DNA of 64,000 nt. Origin: Deltaproteobacteria bacterium (GTDB lineage: Bacteria; Acidobacteriota; Thermoanaerobaculia; Multivoradales; JAHZIX01). Positions 46,213-54,828 of this stretch are shown in pieces. Location of the stretch: NCBI GenBank assembly GCA_022601195.1, contig JAHZIX010000045.1:62001-126000 (forward strand), in the 5' to 3' direction. The notes beneath the pieces were generated by a model that did no database searches, was not told the DNA's origin, and saw only the letters and a list, made by a program, of their open reading frames with translations. How positions within the stretch are numbered: position 1 is the first letter of the stretch; each line of letters begins with the position of its first letter. Made by a program: the position numbers and the translations under genes.

Positions 46213-47928
46213 ATGCTGACATCCCAATTGCCCGCTCTCGCCTTGCCGGCTCTTCTTGCCTTGACTCCTCAACAGCTATGGCAAGCCTGGCCCGAGGAAC
46301 GATTCATTGCGACCCCTGCTCCCTGTCTCAAGCCAGCAGAGCTGGAAAGGAGCCTCGAGGACTTGGCAGCAAAGCACTCCGGCCGATTGACGCTGGAAGA
46401 AGTGGGGCGATCCTTCTTAGACCGCCCCATCTATTTGCTCACCGTGGGTCGAGGGCCGCACAAAGTCATGCTGTGGTCCCAGATGCATGGTGATGAACCT
46501 TCAGCAACCCCTGCGCTGCTGGACCTTGCGGACTACCTACTGTCCCATTCCAGCGAGCCCACCCCTCGAGCGATTCTCGAAGGGGTGACCCTGCTGATCA
46601 TTCCCATGCTCAACCCGGATGGTTCCGAGGTCTACCAGCGCCGGAACGCTCAAGACATCGACATCAACCGCGATGCCTTGAATCTCGCCACACCGGAAGG
46701 GCGTCTGTTGAAGCAGCTGCGGGACACCTACGAACCCCTGTTGGGATTCAATCTTCACGACCAAAATCGACGCACCGCCGTCGGCAACACTGGACGACTG
46801 GCCACCAATGCCGTGCTGGCCGTGGCTGGAGACGAGGCCGGTACCCTGACTCCGGGTCGCGCCCGCGCCAAGCGAGCCTGCGCTGGCATCATCAAGACAC
46901 TGGCCCCTTTCATGCCAGGAGGAATGGCCCGCTACGACGAGGATTGGAGTCCGCGGGCCTTCGGCGACAACCTGACCGCCTGGGGCACTCCGGTGGTCCT
47001 CATCGAGAGCGGCGGTCTACCCCCGGGTCAGCCCATGACCGAACTGACTCGACTCAACTTCGTCGCCTTACTCACCTCCCTCGAAGACTTAGTGACCAAC
47101 GACTTTGGCGATCACGACCCGCAGCTCTATGAGTCCCTTCCTCGGAACCAATCCGATGCTTGGGTCGATGTCGCCGTGCGCGGAGGGAAGATTCTGCAGC
47201 CGGAAACCGCGACCCCTTACCGAGCCGACTTGGTGTTCAACCGTTTTCAGGACGACCGGGTCGACGCCGGATGCCCCGTCCCTGCCATCACCGGTTCTCG
47301 AATCATGGAGATCGGTGATGGGCGATTCCTCTCCTCGAGCCACGAAGTGAATGCCTCGGGGAAGCTCATCGTCTCTCCCTGGACCGTCACCGTTGAAGGA
47401 TTCAAGGCGCGCCGCTGGCTGAGCGAAGCGGTCTTGTTGCAGTGGGCTCATCTCGGGGTGGGGACCGTCCTGTGGAAGTTGCCGCCGCGCCACCAACGCG
47501 CTGCCGAAGGTCTTGCCAAAGAATGGGGGCGTCCGGAGGGCAGCCGACTGGAAATCGTCCCTGAGGCCTCTCCCGGTGTAGGAGCCCAGTCTGGGATGAC
47601 TCTGACTCGCCCGCCGGAGATACCATCTGAGCTCACCCTCAGTGCCATTTTCGAAGCTTTGGGCCCAGAGGCCGGCCCCAAGAAAAGGCCGCATCCGCTG
47701 CCGGCCGAAGGCTCTTTGAAAACCTGGGAAAGAATCCTGTGGCCCCGGTCCGCAACTCTCCCGGGGCGAGTCCCCTCTCTCCGCCGAGGCCGACCCGCTT
47801 CCTTTCTTGTCCTATCGCCTCCCACCGGCCAAGCAGGCGGCTTTTCCGGCTCCCGCCTCGACGCCGTCTGGCTCGACGGCGTCGAAATTCCGATGGCTGG
47901 GCCCTCTCAGGAATCGGGGACACCATGA
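46213..47928 (+). CDS. M14-family zinc carboxypeptidase
   Basis: 571 residues. The zinc ligands are H92 and E95 (MHGDE) and H182 (FNLHDQ), with E265 (LIESGG) as general base; LNPDGSEVYQRRNAQDIDINRD carries the substrate-carboxylate-binding segment. A weak signal sequence is possible at residues 1-20. The C-terminal ~250 residues are not part of the peptidase fold and are not identified. The downstream NagZ/beta-lactamase fusion overlaps its stop by ATGA, so the two are coupled, suggesting it trims cell-wall peptides. That role is inference. Confidence 0.87.
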   Translation: MLTSQLPALALPALLALTPQQLWQAWPEERFIATPAPCLKPAELERSLEDLAAKHSGRLTLEEVGRSFLDRPIYLLTVGRGPHKVMLWSQMHGDEPSATPALLDLADYLLSHSSEPTPRAILEGVTLLIIPMLNPDGSEVYQRRNAQDIDINRDALNLATPEGRLLKQLRDTYEPLLGFNLHDQNRRTAVGNTGRLATNAVLAVAGDEAGTLTPGRARAKRACAGIIKTLAPFMPGGMARYDEDWSPRAFGDNLTAWGTPVVLIESGGLPPGQPMTELTRLNFVALLTSLEDLVTNDFGDHDPQLYESLPRNQSDAWVDVAVRGGKILQPETATPYRADLVFNRFQDDRVDAGCPVPAITGSRIMEIGDGRFLSSSHEVNASGKLIVSPWTVTVEGFKARRWLSEAVLLQWAHLGVGTVLWKLPPRHQRAAEGLAKEWGRPEGSRLEIVPEASPGVGAQSGMTLTRPPEIPSELTLSAIFEALGPEAGPKKRPHPLPAEGSLKTWERILWPRSATLPGRVPSLRRGRPASFLVLSPPTGQAGGFSGSRLDAVWLDGVEIPMAGPSQESGTP

Positions 47929-50900
47929 GAAGTCGACGAAAGAGGTCCCAGGAGCTGTCCCACCTACCGGTGCAGGGGCTCGGGCAGGTCTACCGAGTCC
48001 TGGTCTCAGCTTTGGCGACCCTATTGCTAACGACCGCCAGTGTTTCCGCCTCTTCCCGGAATCCGGCCCTATCGCCAGAATCGACACAGCCAGGTGCTCA
48101 ACAGGCGGAAGCTCGACGAGAGGGGAAGACCTGGAGCCGTGCAACGCTGGAATCCCTGAGCCTGGAAGAAAAAGCGGCGCAGATGGTTTTCATCCGTGCC
48201 TATGGCCAATATGCCCACCCTCAATCGCCCCAGGCCCAGAAGATCGAGACCCAGGTCCGCCAGCTCGCCGTCGGCGGGTTGGTGTTATTCGATTCGGATC
48301 TGGAAACCGTGCCTCGCCTGCTCAACGAGTTGCAGCGAGCCGCCGACATCCCCTTATTGGTGGCTTCGGATGTCGAGAGAGGCCTCGCCTTCCGGGTCCG
48401 GCGCGGCACCGTGGACTTGCCCTACGCCATGGCTGTCGGTGCCACGGGTTCGCCCCAGGCGGCTCGCTTTGTGGGCCAGGTAACGGCGAGAGAGAGCCGA
48501 GCCATCGGTATTCACTGGGCTCTGGCCCCGGTGGTGGATGTCCAGAACAACCCTGCCAACCCGGTGATTCACTTGCGTTCCTACGGTGAGGACCCGGAGC
48601 TGGTGGCCCGCCTCAGCGAGGCTTTCCTGAGCGGAGCCCAAGAGGGTGGGTTGCTGACCTCCGCCAAGCATTTCCCTGGCCACGGCGACACCGAAGTCGA
48701 TAGCCACATGGCTCTCCCCACCCTCACTGCCGACCGCCAACGCCTGGAAAGGCTAGAGCTACTGCCCTTTCGGCGAGCCATTGCCGCCGGGGTCGACTCC
48801 ATCATGCTCGGCCACCTCGCGGTTCCAGCCTTGGACCCTTCCGGTGCTCCCGCCTCCCTCTCGACAGCCATCGGCCAGGGCCTGCTTCGCCAGGAGCTGG
48901 GCTACCAGGGCCTGGTGGTCACCGACGCCCTGGAGATGGCCGGTGCCCAAGATCGCTGGAGTGGAGCGGCGGTGGTGGCCGCGGTCTTGGCAGGAGCAGA
49001 CGCCCTTCTCATCCCCCCGGACCCGGTAGTGGCCATTCAGAGCTTGGTTCGGGCTGTGCGGGAGGGGCAGATTTCGGAATCGCACCTGGATGCCTCCGTC
49101 TTACGCATCCTCGAAGCCAAAGAGCGGCTTGGGCTGGTCGAGAACCGCTTCGTCGAGGCGGCTCATTTGAGCCGGATGGTCGGCCGGCCAGAGGACCGAG
49201 AGACCGCTGCCGAGATAACCGAGGCATCCATTACTCTGGTGCGAAACGAAGGGGCTCTCTTGCCTCTCCATGCGGAAGATCCTCTACGGCTGCTCCATGT
49301 GGTCGCAGCCAACAACCCCTCCCGAGCAGCCCGCGCAGGTGTCGTCGCCAGGGAACTGCGGCAACGGCGCCTTGCCGTCGAGAGCCACGCCTTCTGGGGA
49401 GACGTTTCCCAAGACCGCATCGAGTCCCTGGCGGAGGATGCAAAGACCTTCACCCATATAGTGGTGTCGGCCTTCCCCGGTGCAGGGCAGACCGGCCTCC
49501 CGGAAAGCCAGCTCCAGCTGCTCTCTCTGCTCCGGAACTCCGGCGTGCCTTTGGTAGTCACCTCCTTCGGAAGCCCCTACTTGCTGGAGCAACTGAGCTG
49601 GACGCCCGCCTATCTCTGTGCCTACGGCGGTAGCGGGGCTAGTCAACGGGCTGTCGTGGCGGCTCTTTTGGGAGAGATCGACCTCCGCGGTAAGCTGCCT
49701 GTGACCTTGCCGGAGCTCTATCCCATCGGCCACGGCCTGGAGCTCGCCAAAAGAGAGATGACCCTCCGAGAGATGACACCCAACGACACCCCGACCGACG
49801 CAACCCTTGATCCCTCTCGATTCGACCCGGTGGATCGAGTCATCGAAGGTTTCCTCGAACAGAAGGCTTTTCCCGGCGCGGTGGTCGCCGTCGGTCACCG
49901 GGGGGACTTGGTCCATTTACGAGCCTACGGACATTTGACCTACGCAGCAGACGCAACCCAAGTAGATCCGGAGTCCGGTTCTGGGGATGGCCCTGCCCTA
50001 AGAGCCACGGCCCCCGGACTCCAATCGGTCACCGAAGAGACGATCTACGACCTGGCCAGTCTCACCAAAGTCATCGTGCCAACCACTCTCGCCATGATGC
50101 TGGTGGACGAAGGACGCCTATCTTTGGAAATGCCAGTGAAGGACTTCCTTCCTTTGTTTCAAGGAGAGGGAAAAGAGAACGTCACCGTTCACCAGCTGCT
50201 CACTCACTCCTCCGGAGTCGATTGGTGGGCTCCCCTCTTTCAAGAGGTCAAGGGCAAGGCTGCCTACGTGGAACGAATTCAGGCCATGGACCTGGCCTAT
50301 GAACCCGGGAGTCGCTCTCTCTACAGCGATCTGGGATTGATCCTTCTTGGAGAGATCCTCGAGCGGGTAACAGGCCAGTCTCTGGAGGTGCTGGCTCAGG
50401 AGCGCATTTTCCAACCTCTCGGCATGGAAACCACTACCTATCTACCGGCCTCGGAGCTGCTAGAACGCATCGCCCCAACCGAAGTCGACCCCTGGCGAGG
50501 GCGTGTTCTGCGCGGCGAGGTCCACGACGAAAACGCCTTCGCCCTGGGGGGAATCGCTCCCCACGCTGGTCTCTTTGGCACTGCCCGGGACCTAGCTCGG
50601 TTCGCCCAGATGATTCTCAACGGCGGCATCCTGGAACATCGACGCCTCATCTCCCGCACCACGGTGGAAAGCTTCACCCGGCGACAGGAGATTGCCGACT
50701 CGACGCGGGCTCTCGGCTGGGACACAAAGTCGGCGGAGAAGTCCTCTGCCGGCACGCTATTCTCTCCGGACTCCTTCGGCCATACAGGCTTTACGGGCAC
50801 CTCTCTGTGGATCGACCCCCAGCGACAACTCTTCGTGATCCTCCTCACCAATCGAGTCCACCCGACCCGCGACAACATTCTGATTCGCCAAGCCCGCCCG

Positions 50901-50945
50901 GCCCTAGCCGATGCCGTGGTCAGGGCGCTGGAGAATCCTTCCTGA
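47925..50945 (+). CDS. NagZ-type GH3 beta-N-acetylhexosaminidase fused to a class C beta-lactamase-fold domain
   Basis: 1006 residues from the ATG at 47925, overlapping the M14 stop by 4 bp; the frame stays open further upstream but only by reading through the M14 gene. A signal peptide ends near residue 40. The GH3 part (about 60-400) has the NagZ loop KHFPGHGDTEVDSH at residues 248-261, and D334 in LVVTDALEM is the expected nucleophile. A GH3 C-terminal-like domain follows (about 425-620). The last ~380 residues are a serine hydrolase with S712 and K715 (SLTK) and Y800 (YSD). It probably releases GlcNAc from periplasmic muropeptides and acts on a peptide or ester with the second site. Confidence 0.92.
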   Translation: MRSRRKRSQELSHLPVQGLGQVYRVLVSALATLLLTTASVSASSRNPALSPESTQPGAQQAEARREGKTWSRATLESLSLEEKAAQMVFIRAYGQYAHPQSPQAQKIETQVRQLAVGGLVLFDSDLETVPRLLNELQRAADIPLLVASDVERGLAFRVRRGTVDLPYAMAVGATGSPQAARFVGQVTARESRAIGIHWALAPVVDVQNNPANPVIHLRSYGEDPELVARLSEAFLSGAQEGGLLTSAKHFPGHGDTEVDSHMALPTLTADRQRLERLELLPFRRAIAAGVDSIMLGHLAVPALDPSGAPASLSTAIGQGLLRQELGYQGLVVTDALEMAGAQDRWSGAAVVAAVLAGADALLIPPDPVVAIQSLVRAVREGQISESHLDASVLRILEAKERLGLVENRFVEAAHLSRMVGRPEDRETAAEITEASITLVRNEGALLPLHAEDPLRLLHVVAANNPSRAARAGVVARELRQRRLAVESHAFWGDVSQDRIESLAEDAKTFTHIVVSAFPGAGQTGLPESQLQLLSLLRNSGVPLVVTSFGSPYLLEQLSWTPAYLCAYGGSGASQRAVVAALLGEIDLRGKLPVTLPELYPIGHGLELAKREMTLREMTPNDTPTDATLDPSRFDPVDRVIEGFLEQKAFPGAVVAVGHRGDLVHLRAYGHLTYAADATQVDPESGSGDGPALRATAPGLQSVTEETIYDLASLTKVIVPTTLAMMLVDEGRLSLEMPVKDFLPLFQGEGKENVTVHQLLTHSSGVDWWAPLFQEVKGKAAYVERIQAMDLAYEPGSRSLYSDLGLILLGEILERVTGQSLEVLAQERIFQPLGMETTTYLPASELLERIAPTEVDPWRGRVLRGEVHDENAFALGGIAPHAGLFGTARDLARFAQMILNGGILEHRRLISRTTVESFTRRQEIADSTRALGWDTKSAEKSSAGTLFSPDSFGHTGFTGTSLWIDPQRQLFVILLTNRVHPTRDNILIRQARPALADAVVRALENPS

Positions 50946-51009
50946 GCTCAAAACAGCGATGCCAGGCGCCTTAGACCAGCACCTGGCATCTCGGATAGAG
51001 CCCGAAAGG

Positions 51010-51837
51010 CTACTTCTTAGGGGCAGATTCGAGCGGAGTCAGGGTGTTGAAGAGGTGGACGTTCATCGTCCGGTCTTCCGTGCTGTAGGTGCTGGTGATG
51101 TCTCTCGCAGAACGAACGATGGCACTCCCAGAGGGAGGACCGTTGTAGGTCGTTGTGGATCCCTTACCACCGCCGCCGGGGAAAGGCTCTCCTCCAACCA
51201 CGTACTGACGAAATCCGTGAGCGGCGCCGAAATTACCTCGGAAACCAACTCCGGTGGTCACCGTCTGTTGCGATGACACGTTGGAACCGGATTTGGCGGA
51301 TTCGGCATCGCAACCTTCACAATCCCTATCCCAATAGATCGTCTCGGAGAAATCGGAGAATTCCACTTCGTCCTCGGCCTTGATGATTGGAACCGTCCCG
51401 TTCATCGTTGCCGTGACCTGCATGGTGTCGCCGCCGTCATAGGTGACTTCGTGGATCAACTCCAGAGAATCGCGGGTTCCCGGCCAGTACATACTGGCTG
51501 AATTGACGAAATTGCCGTGGGACAGCTCGAAGAGGTTCAGGCCTCCTTGTGGCGTTCCTCCGCCGGTGGGCCCGGCGATGGTGACCATTGCAGTCACTTG
51601 ACGCATGATGGCGCCCATTTCGGGGTCCATATTGGTGATCTTGGCGGTCTCCTCGCCGGTCTCCATGTCCATCTTGATGTGGAGACCAAACTCGACATAG
51701 GTGTCATTAACAGTTCCGGAAATAGTGCCAACGATGTACATGACCTCCGCCGTTGCGGACGAAGCAAGCATGAGCAGAGCCATGGCTGTGGCGCCGATCA
51801 AGGGCAAACAACGAGACTTCTTTGGCGAGCGAAACAT
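51010..51837 (-). CDS. Secreted hypothetical protein
   Basis: About 275 residues from the ATG at 51837, whose GAGGAGG site (51846-51852) is excellent; the longer frame from 51864 would remove it. A signal peptide is cut near SSATA. The mature part looks beta-rich, with a Gly/Thr-rich middle, a CEGC pair (DRDCEGCDAE) and a late GGEPFPGGGGKG linker. No family is recognised. A structured leader with a U tract lies immediately upstream, so expression may be controlled by attenuation. Confidence 0.7.
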   Translation of the reverse strand: MFRSPKKSRCLPLIGATAMALLMLASSATAEVMYIVGTISGTVNDTYVEFGLHIKMDMETGEETAKITNMDPEMGAIMRQVTAMVTIAGPTGGGTPQGGLNLFELSHGNFVNSASMYWPGTRDSLELIHEVTYDGGDTMQVTATMNGTVPIIKAEDEVEFSDFSETIYWDRDCEGCDAESAKSGSNVSSQQTVTTGVGFRGNFGAAHGFRQYVVGGEPFPGGGGKGSTTTYNGPPSGSAIVRSARDITSTYSTEDRTMNVHLFNTLTPLESAPKK

Positions 51838-52171
51838 AGGTTGATCCTCCTCAGAACGAGACAAAATAAAAAAAAGACGCTGATTCTTTCGTGGCGAGCT
51901 TCAACACCTCTCCCAATAGGCAGCGGGCCTTCTGGGCAGCTTGTAGCGCCAGAGAATCAGCGCGATGAAACGCAACTATTCTATCATTAAGTATAAATTT
52001 TACAAATCTTTTTTAAAATTCGCAGATTTTTACTCGCAAATTCGGAATCCATCTCAGAAGTTGTTGACAGAAATCTCTGAGCTAGAACTGGAGGTCGAGG
52101 CGCGAGCCCAAAGGCCTAGAAAACGAACGGCTCCGGAAGGTCGTACTCGAGAGAGACACAGTGCCCCTTTC
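51838..52171. other. Intergenic region holding a structured element and an A+T-rich tract
   Basis: The gap between the secreted protein and the LytTR regulator. Its left part is the structured leader described separately. The segment 51970-52080 is unusually A+T-rich (runs such as TTTTTTAAAATT) and could hold the promoter for the leader. A plus-strand open frame (51965-52243) runs into the regulator gene and has no ribosome site, so it is not called. Confidence 0.6.
51863..51962 (-). promoter_or_regulatory. Structured 5' leader or terminator-like RNA element
   Basis: On the minus strand, CGCTGATTCT (51962-51953) pairs perfectly with AGAATCAGCG (51887-51878). A nested TGGCG/CGCCA helix lies directly inside and AGCT/AGCT further in. 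Two nucleotides after the outer helix comes U8-A-U4 (51875-51863), then the ribosome site of the secreted gene about 10 nt on. The arrangement suits an attenuator, an unknown riboswitch or a terminated small RNA. No known riboswitch consensus was recognised. Confidence 0.5.
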
Positions 52172-52873
52172 TCAGCCTTCCCCGAGACACTCCCGAAGTG
52201 CAGCGATGCGACCTCGACTGACCGGAACGGTTTCCTCTCCTAGAGAGGCTTCGTAACGCCCACCGGAGTAGGTGCGATAGGCGGTGATTCGCTCGGTATC
52301 CACCAGGTAGGAACGATGGACCCGCAAGAAGCGAGGTGGAAGAAGTTGCTCCAAGCGGTCGAGGGTCTTGTCGTGGAGGAAGGTTTTTCCGTCCTCGGTG
52401 ACCACCTCCGCATAGTTTCCCGAGCCCCGCAAGTAAACAACCTTGGCGGTCTCCACCAACTCGACGATGCCGGAGCGGCGAATGGCCAGCACCTTTGCCC
52501 CTTCGGAAGGAGACCGTAAGACGGCGCGAGCACGATCCACCGCCGCTTCGAGTCTCTCTCGGTCGAAGGGTTTGGGCACGAAGTCCAGGACGCCGTAGTC
52601 GAAGGCCCGGATCGCTTGTTCGGTGTAAGCGGAAACAACGATGGTGTGGAACGAGCCGGCGACGGCCTGCTCGAGAAGATGAAAGCCATCCTCTCCGTAG
52701 AGATTGAGATCCAGAAAGAGCAAGTCGATGACCTCCGACTCCAAATGCTCCAAGGCATCATCCAGGGTCGGCAGCCACCGCAGGCTGGCGATATCCGTAC
52801 CGAGAATTTCGGTCAGCAACCGCTTCAGGCGACGGGCGATGAGAGCTTCGTCTTCGACGATGGCGATGCGCAC
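52172..52873 (-). CDS. LytTR-family response regulator
   Basis: 233 residues. The receiver has the acidic pair (AIVEDEA), phospho-acceptor D in DLLFLDLNLYGEDG and lysine in FVPKPFD. The C-terminal LytTR DNA-binding domain (about 130-230) shows VVYLRGSGNYAEVVT and RFLRVHRSYLVDTERI. It starts 3 bp after the sensor kinase gene and forms a pair with it. The regulated genes are unknown; LytTR systems often control envelope or exported products. Confidence 0.93.
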   Translation of the reverse strand: MRIAIVEDEALIARRLKRLLTEILGTDIASLRWLPTLDDALEHLESEVIDLLFLDLNLYGEDGFHLLEQAVAGSFHTIVVSAYTEQAIRAFDYGVLDFVPKPFDRERLEAAVDRARAVLRSPSEGAKVLAIRRSGIVELVETAKVVYLRGSGNYAEVVTEDGKTFLHDKTLDRLEQLLPPRFLRVHRSYLVDTERITAYRTYSGGRYEASLGEETVPVSRGRIAALRECLGEG

Positions 52874-52875
52874 CC

Positions 52876-54699
52876 CTACTCCCCCTTCACCAGCGGTACG
52901 GTGAGTGTGGTCTGCCAGAACCCGCCCACCGGTCCCGAGCGCATCTCGCAGGGCTCTCCGAAACTCTCCAACAATCGGGCTTCCACGTACCTCGACCCGG
53001 TACCCTTGGCTGCCTCACTGGCCGCTCCCTTCTTCCCCATGCGGCCCAAGGGGCTGTCGAAACGGTAGAGGAGGTGCTCGCCGCGCACCTCCTCCTGAAG
53101 GCGAAAGAATACCTGCTGCTCCTCATAGCGATTGTGGGTCACAGCGTTCTCTACCAGGGTCAGAATCACCGCCGGCGGCACCGGTCGCTCCACCACCACC
53201 CCTTCCGTCTCGAAAAGGAACTGGCGATCTCGCCGGATGCTCATCACAGCCAGATGGGCCCGACAAAGCTCCAACTCTTTTCCCATGGGAATGAACCGCT
53301 GAGAAGAAACCGATAAGAGCACCCGCAGCTCCACAGCCAAGGCTTCCAGAGTCTCCTTGGCCTCCGTTGGCCGCTCCTCCACCAACTCCATGAGAGAGGT
53401 GAGAGTGTTCATCAAGAAATGGGGTTGGAGCTGTTTCTTCAGCAGCTCCAACTCCAGCCGCACCGAGCTCACCAAAGCAGCTTCATGGGCTCGCCGCTGC
53501 TGCCGAATCTGCAGAGCCTGGGTAATCAGTAAACACAGCAGCAGGCCGATCATGCCGTAGAACCACGAGACGTCGAGAAAAGAACCAGGTGCACAAAGTA
53601 GAAAGGCCAAACAAAGCGCCACTGAGGACCCCGCCAAAATGCTACCGGGAAGACGACGAATCCAAGCCCAGCCGGTGATCCACAGGCTGATGACCAACGC
53701 CACGAGCAGGGACGAGGCCGTCTTGGCGTCGTACCCGGCCAGCGTCCACCAGCCGGCGATTCCCGTAGCGACAACCACCGAACCCCAAAGACCGACTCGA
53801 GGGTGACGGAACCGGACCCCCAAAAAACCGACGAGTAAGGTGCCGGAAAGAAGCGCCAAGGCGGCTACCACTCGCAAGCGAACGATATGGAGGTCGTAGG
53901 CATAGCCGAAGAGGGTCCGCCAGCTCTCCGCCACCAGCTGGCTTGCCAGAGTCAGACTCAACAAACCCAGCAGTAGATGGCTGCGATCGTGGCGGTCCAC
54001 AGCGAATAGGAAGAGAAAATAGAGCCCCACCACGACGAGCCCCCCCAAGGTCAACAAAGGCAGGCTCACCGCTCGCAGGGGCTGTGCGGACAACTCTCCC
54101 AGCTCGCCCACTCGGACGCCGTAAAAGTAGCTGGTGGGCTCGAAGCCGGTATGGTGGGAAGACGTTCTCAGGGCCACCAAATGCTCCCCCGGCTTGGCGA
54201 GATGCGTCGGAATGGCGTGCAGACTCCGCAGTTTTCCCGGAAGCTCCTGCCCAGCCTCTCCGCCGACCACTCCGTTGGTTCCTAAGGAAATACCGTCCCA
54301 AAACACCTCTATAGATGCCAGGGCACTGATATCCACCGCAAGCGCCTCCCGGGAGCTCTCTGCTAGGACCATCCGACAGCGAATCCACCGAACCCCCGGT
54401 TCGTGAGGAACCTCGAAAAAGTCGTCTTTTTCCCAGGTACTGTCGTCGAGACCCAAGGTCGACCAGGTAGGGTCATCACCGACGCGAGAAAGAACTTCGT
54501 AGCAACCTGTGTGTGCCTGGCCTCGAGCGGCCACCCCCTGTAACCACAGCAAACCGATCACCACCAAAACGAGCCAGACCCTTGAAGATTCCCGGGTCGG
54601 GTTCGAGGTCGTCGGGTTCAAGGTCGTCGCTCCCAGCATTGGCGGTCGGAACACCGGGAGTCGGAGCATCGGGGGCCGAATTGCAGAAGGTCCAAGCAC
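52876..54699 (-). CDS. LytS-like sensor histidine kinase with 7TM-type sensor
   Basis: Up to 607 residues. A signal-like helix is followed by a periplasmic jelly-roll-like domain (about 60-205, WIRCRMVL, LVALRTSSHHTGFEP), then about seven membrane helices as in 7TM-DISM sensors. The His_kinase region has QLQPHFLMNTLTSLMEL and the N box ILTLVENAVTHN. The usual DNGxG box reads FDSPLG, while a GTGSRYVEARL segment keeps the G2-like helix. The start is uncertain: GTG 54699, or ATG 54669 or 54639; the first ~35 residues are low-complexity (a 15-bp duplication at 54599-54628) and none has a good ribosome site. Confidence 0.85.
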   Translation of the reverse strand: MLGPSAIRPPMLRLPVFRPPMLGATTLNPTTSNPTRESSRVWLVLVVIGLLWLQGVAARGQAHTGCYEVLSRVGDDPTWSTLGLDDSTWEKDDFFEVPHEPGVRWIRCRMVLAESSREALAVDISALASIEVFWDGISLGTNGVVGGEAGQELPGKLRSLHAIPTHLAKPGEHLVALRTSSHHTGFEPTSYFYGVRVGELGELSAQPLRAVSLPLLTLGGLVVVGLYFLFLFAVDRHDRSHLLLGLLSLTLASQLVAESWRTLFGYAYDLHIVRLRVVAALALLSGTLLVGFLGVRFRHPRVGLWGSVVVATGIAGWWTLAGYDAKTASSLLVALVISLWITGWAWIRRLPGSILAGSSVALCLAFLLCAPGSFLDVSWFYGMIGLLLCLLITQALQIRQQRRAHEAALVSSVRLELELLKKQLQPHFLMNTLTSLMELVEERPTEAKETLEALAVELRVLLSVSSQRFIPMGKELELCRAHLAVMSIRRDRQFLFETEGVVVERPVPPAVILTLVENAVTHNRYEEQQVFFRLQEEVRGEHLLYRFDSPLGRMGKKGAASEAAKGTGSRYVEARLLESFGEPCEMRSGPVGGFWQTTLTVPLVKGE

Positions 54700-54828
54700 A
54701 GCAAGATTGTGCCACTGTCGGAGAGTCCATGGGTGCCGTTCACCCTGCCCAGATGCAGCTCACCCACTGAGGCCGCAGACTTCGCCAGAACGAGACTAGC
54801 TTGGGGGTGCCAAGAAAGGAGGCAACTT

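Noticed and set aside
51965..52243. Plus-strand frame of 92 codons
   Set aside because: No ribosome site, starts in an A+T-rich stretch and runs antisense into the LytTR regulator gene.
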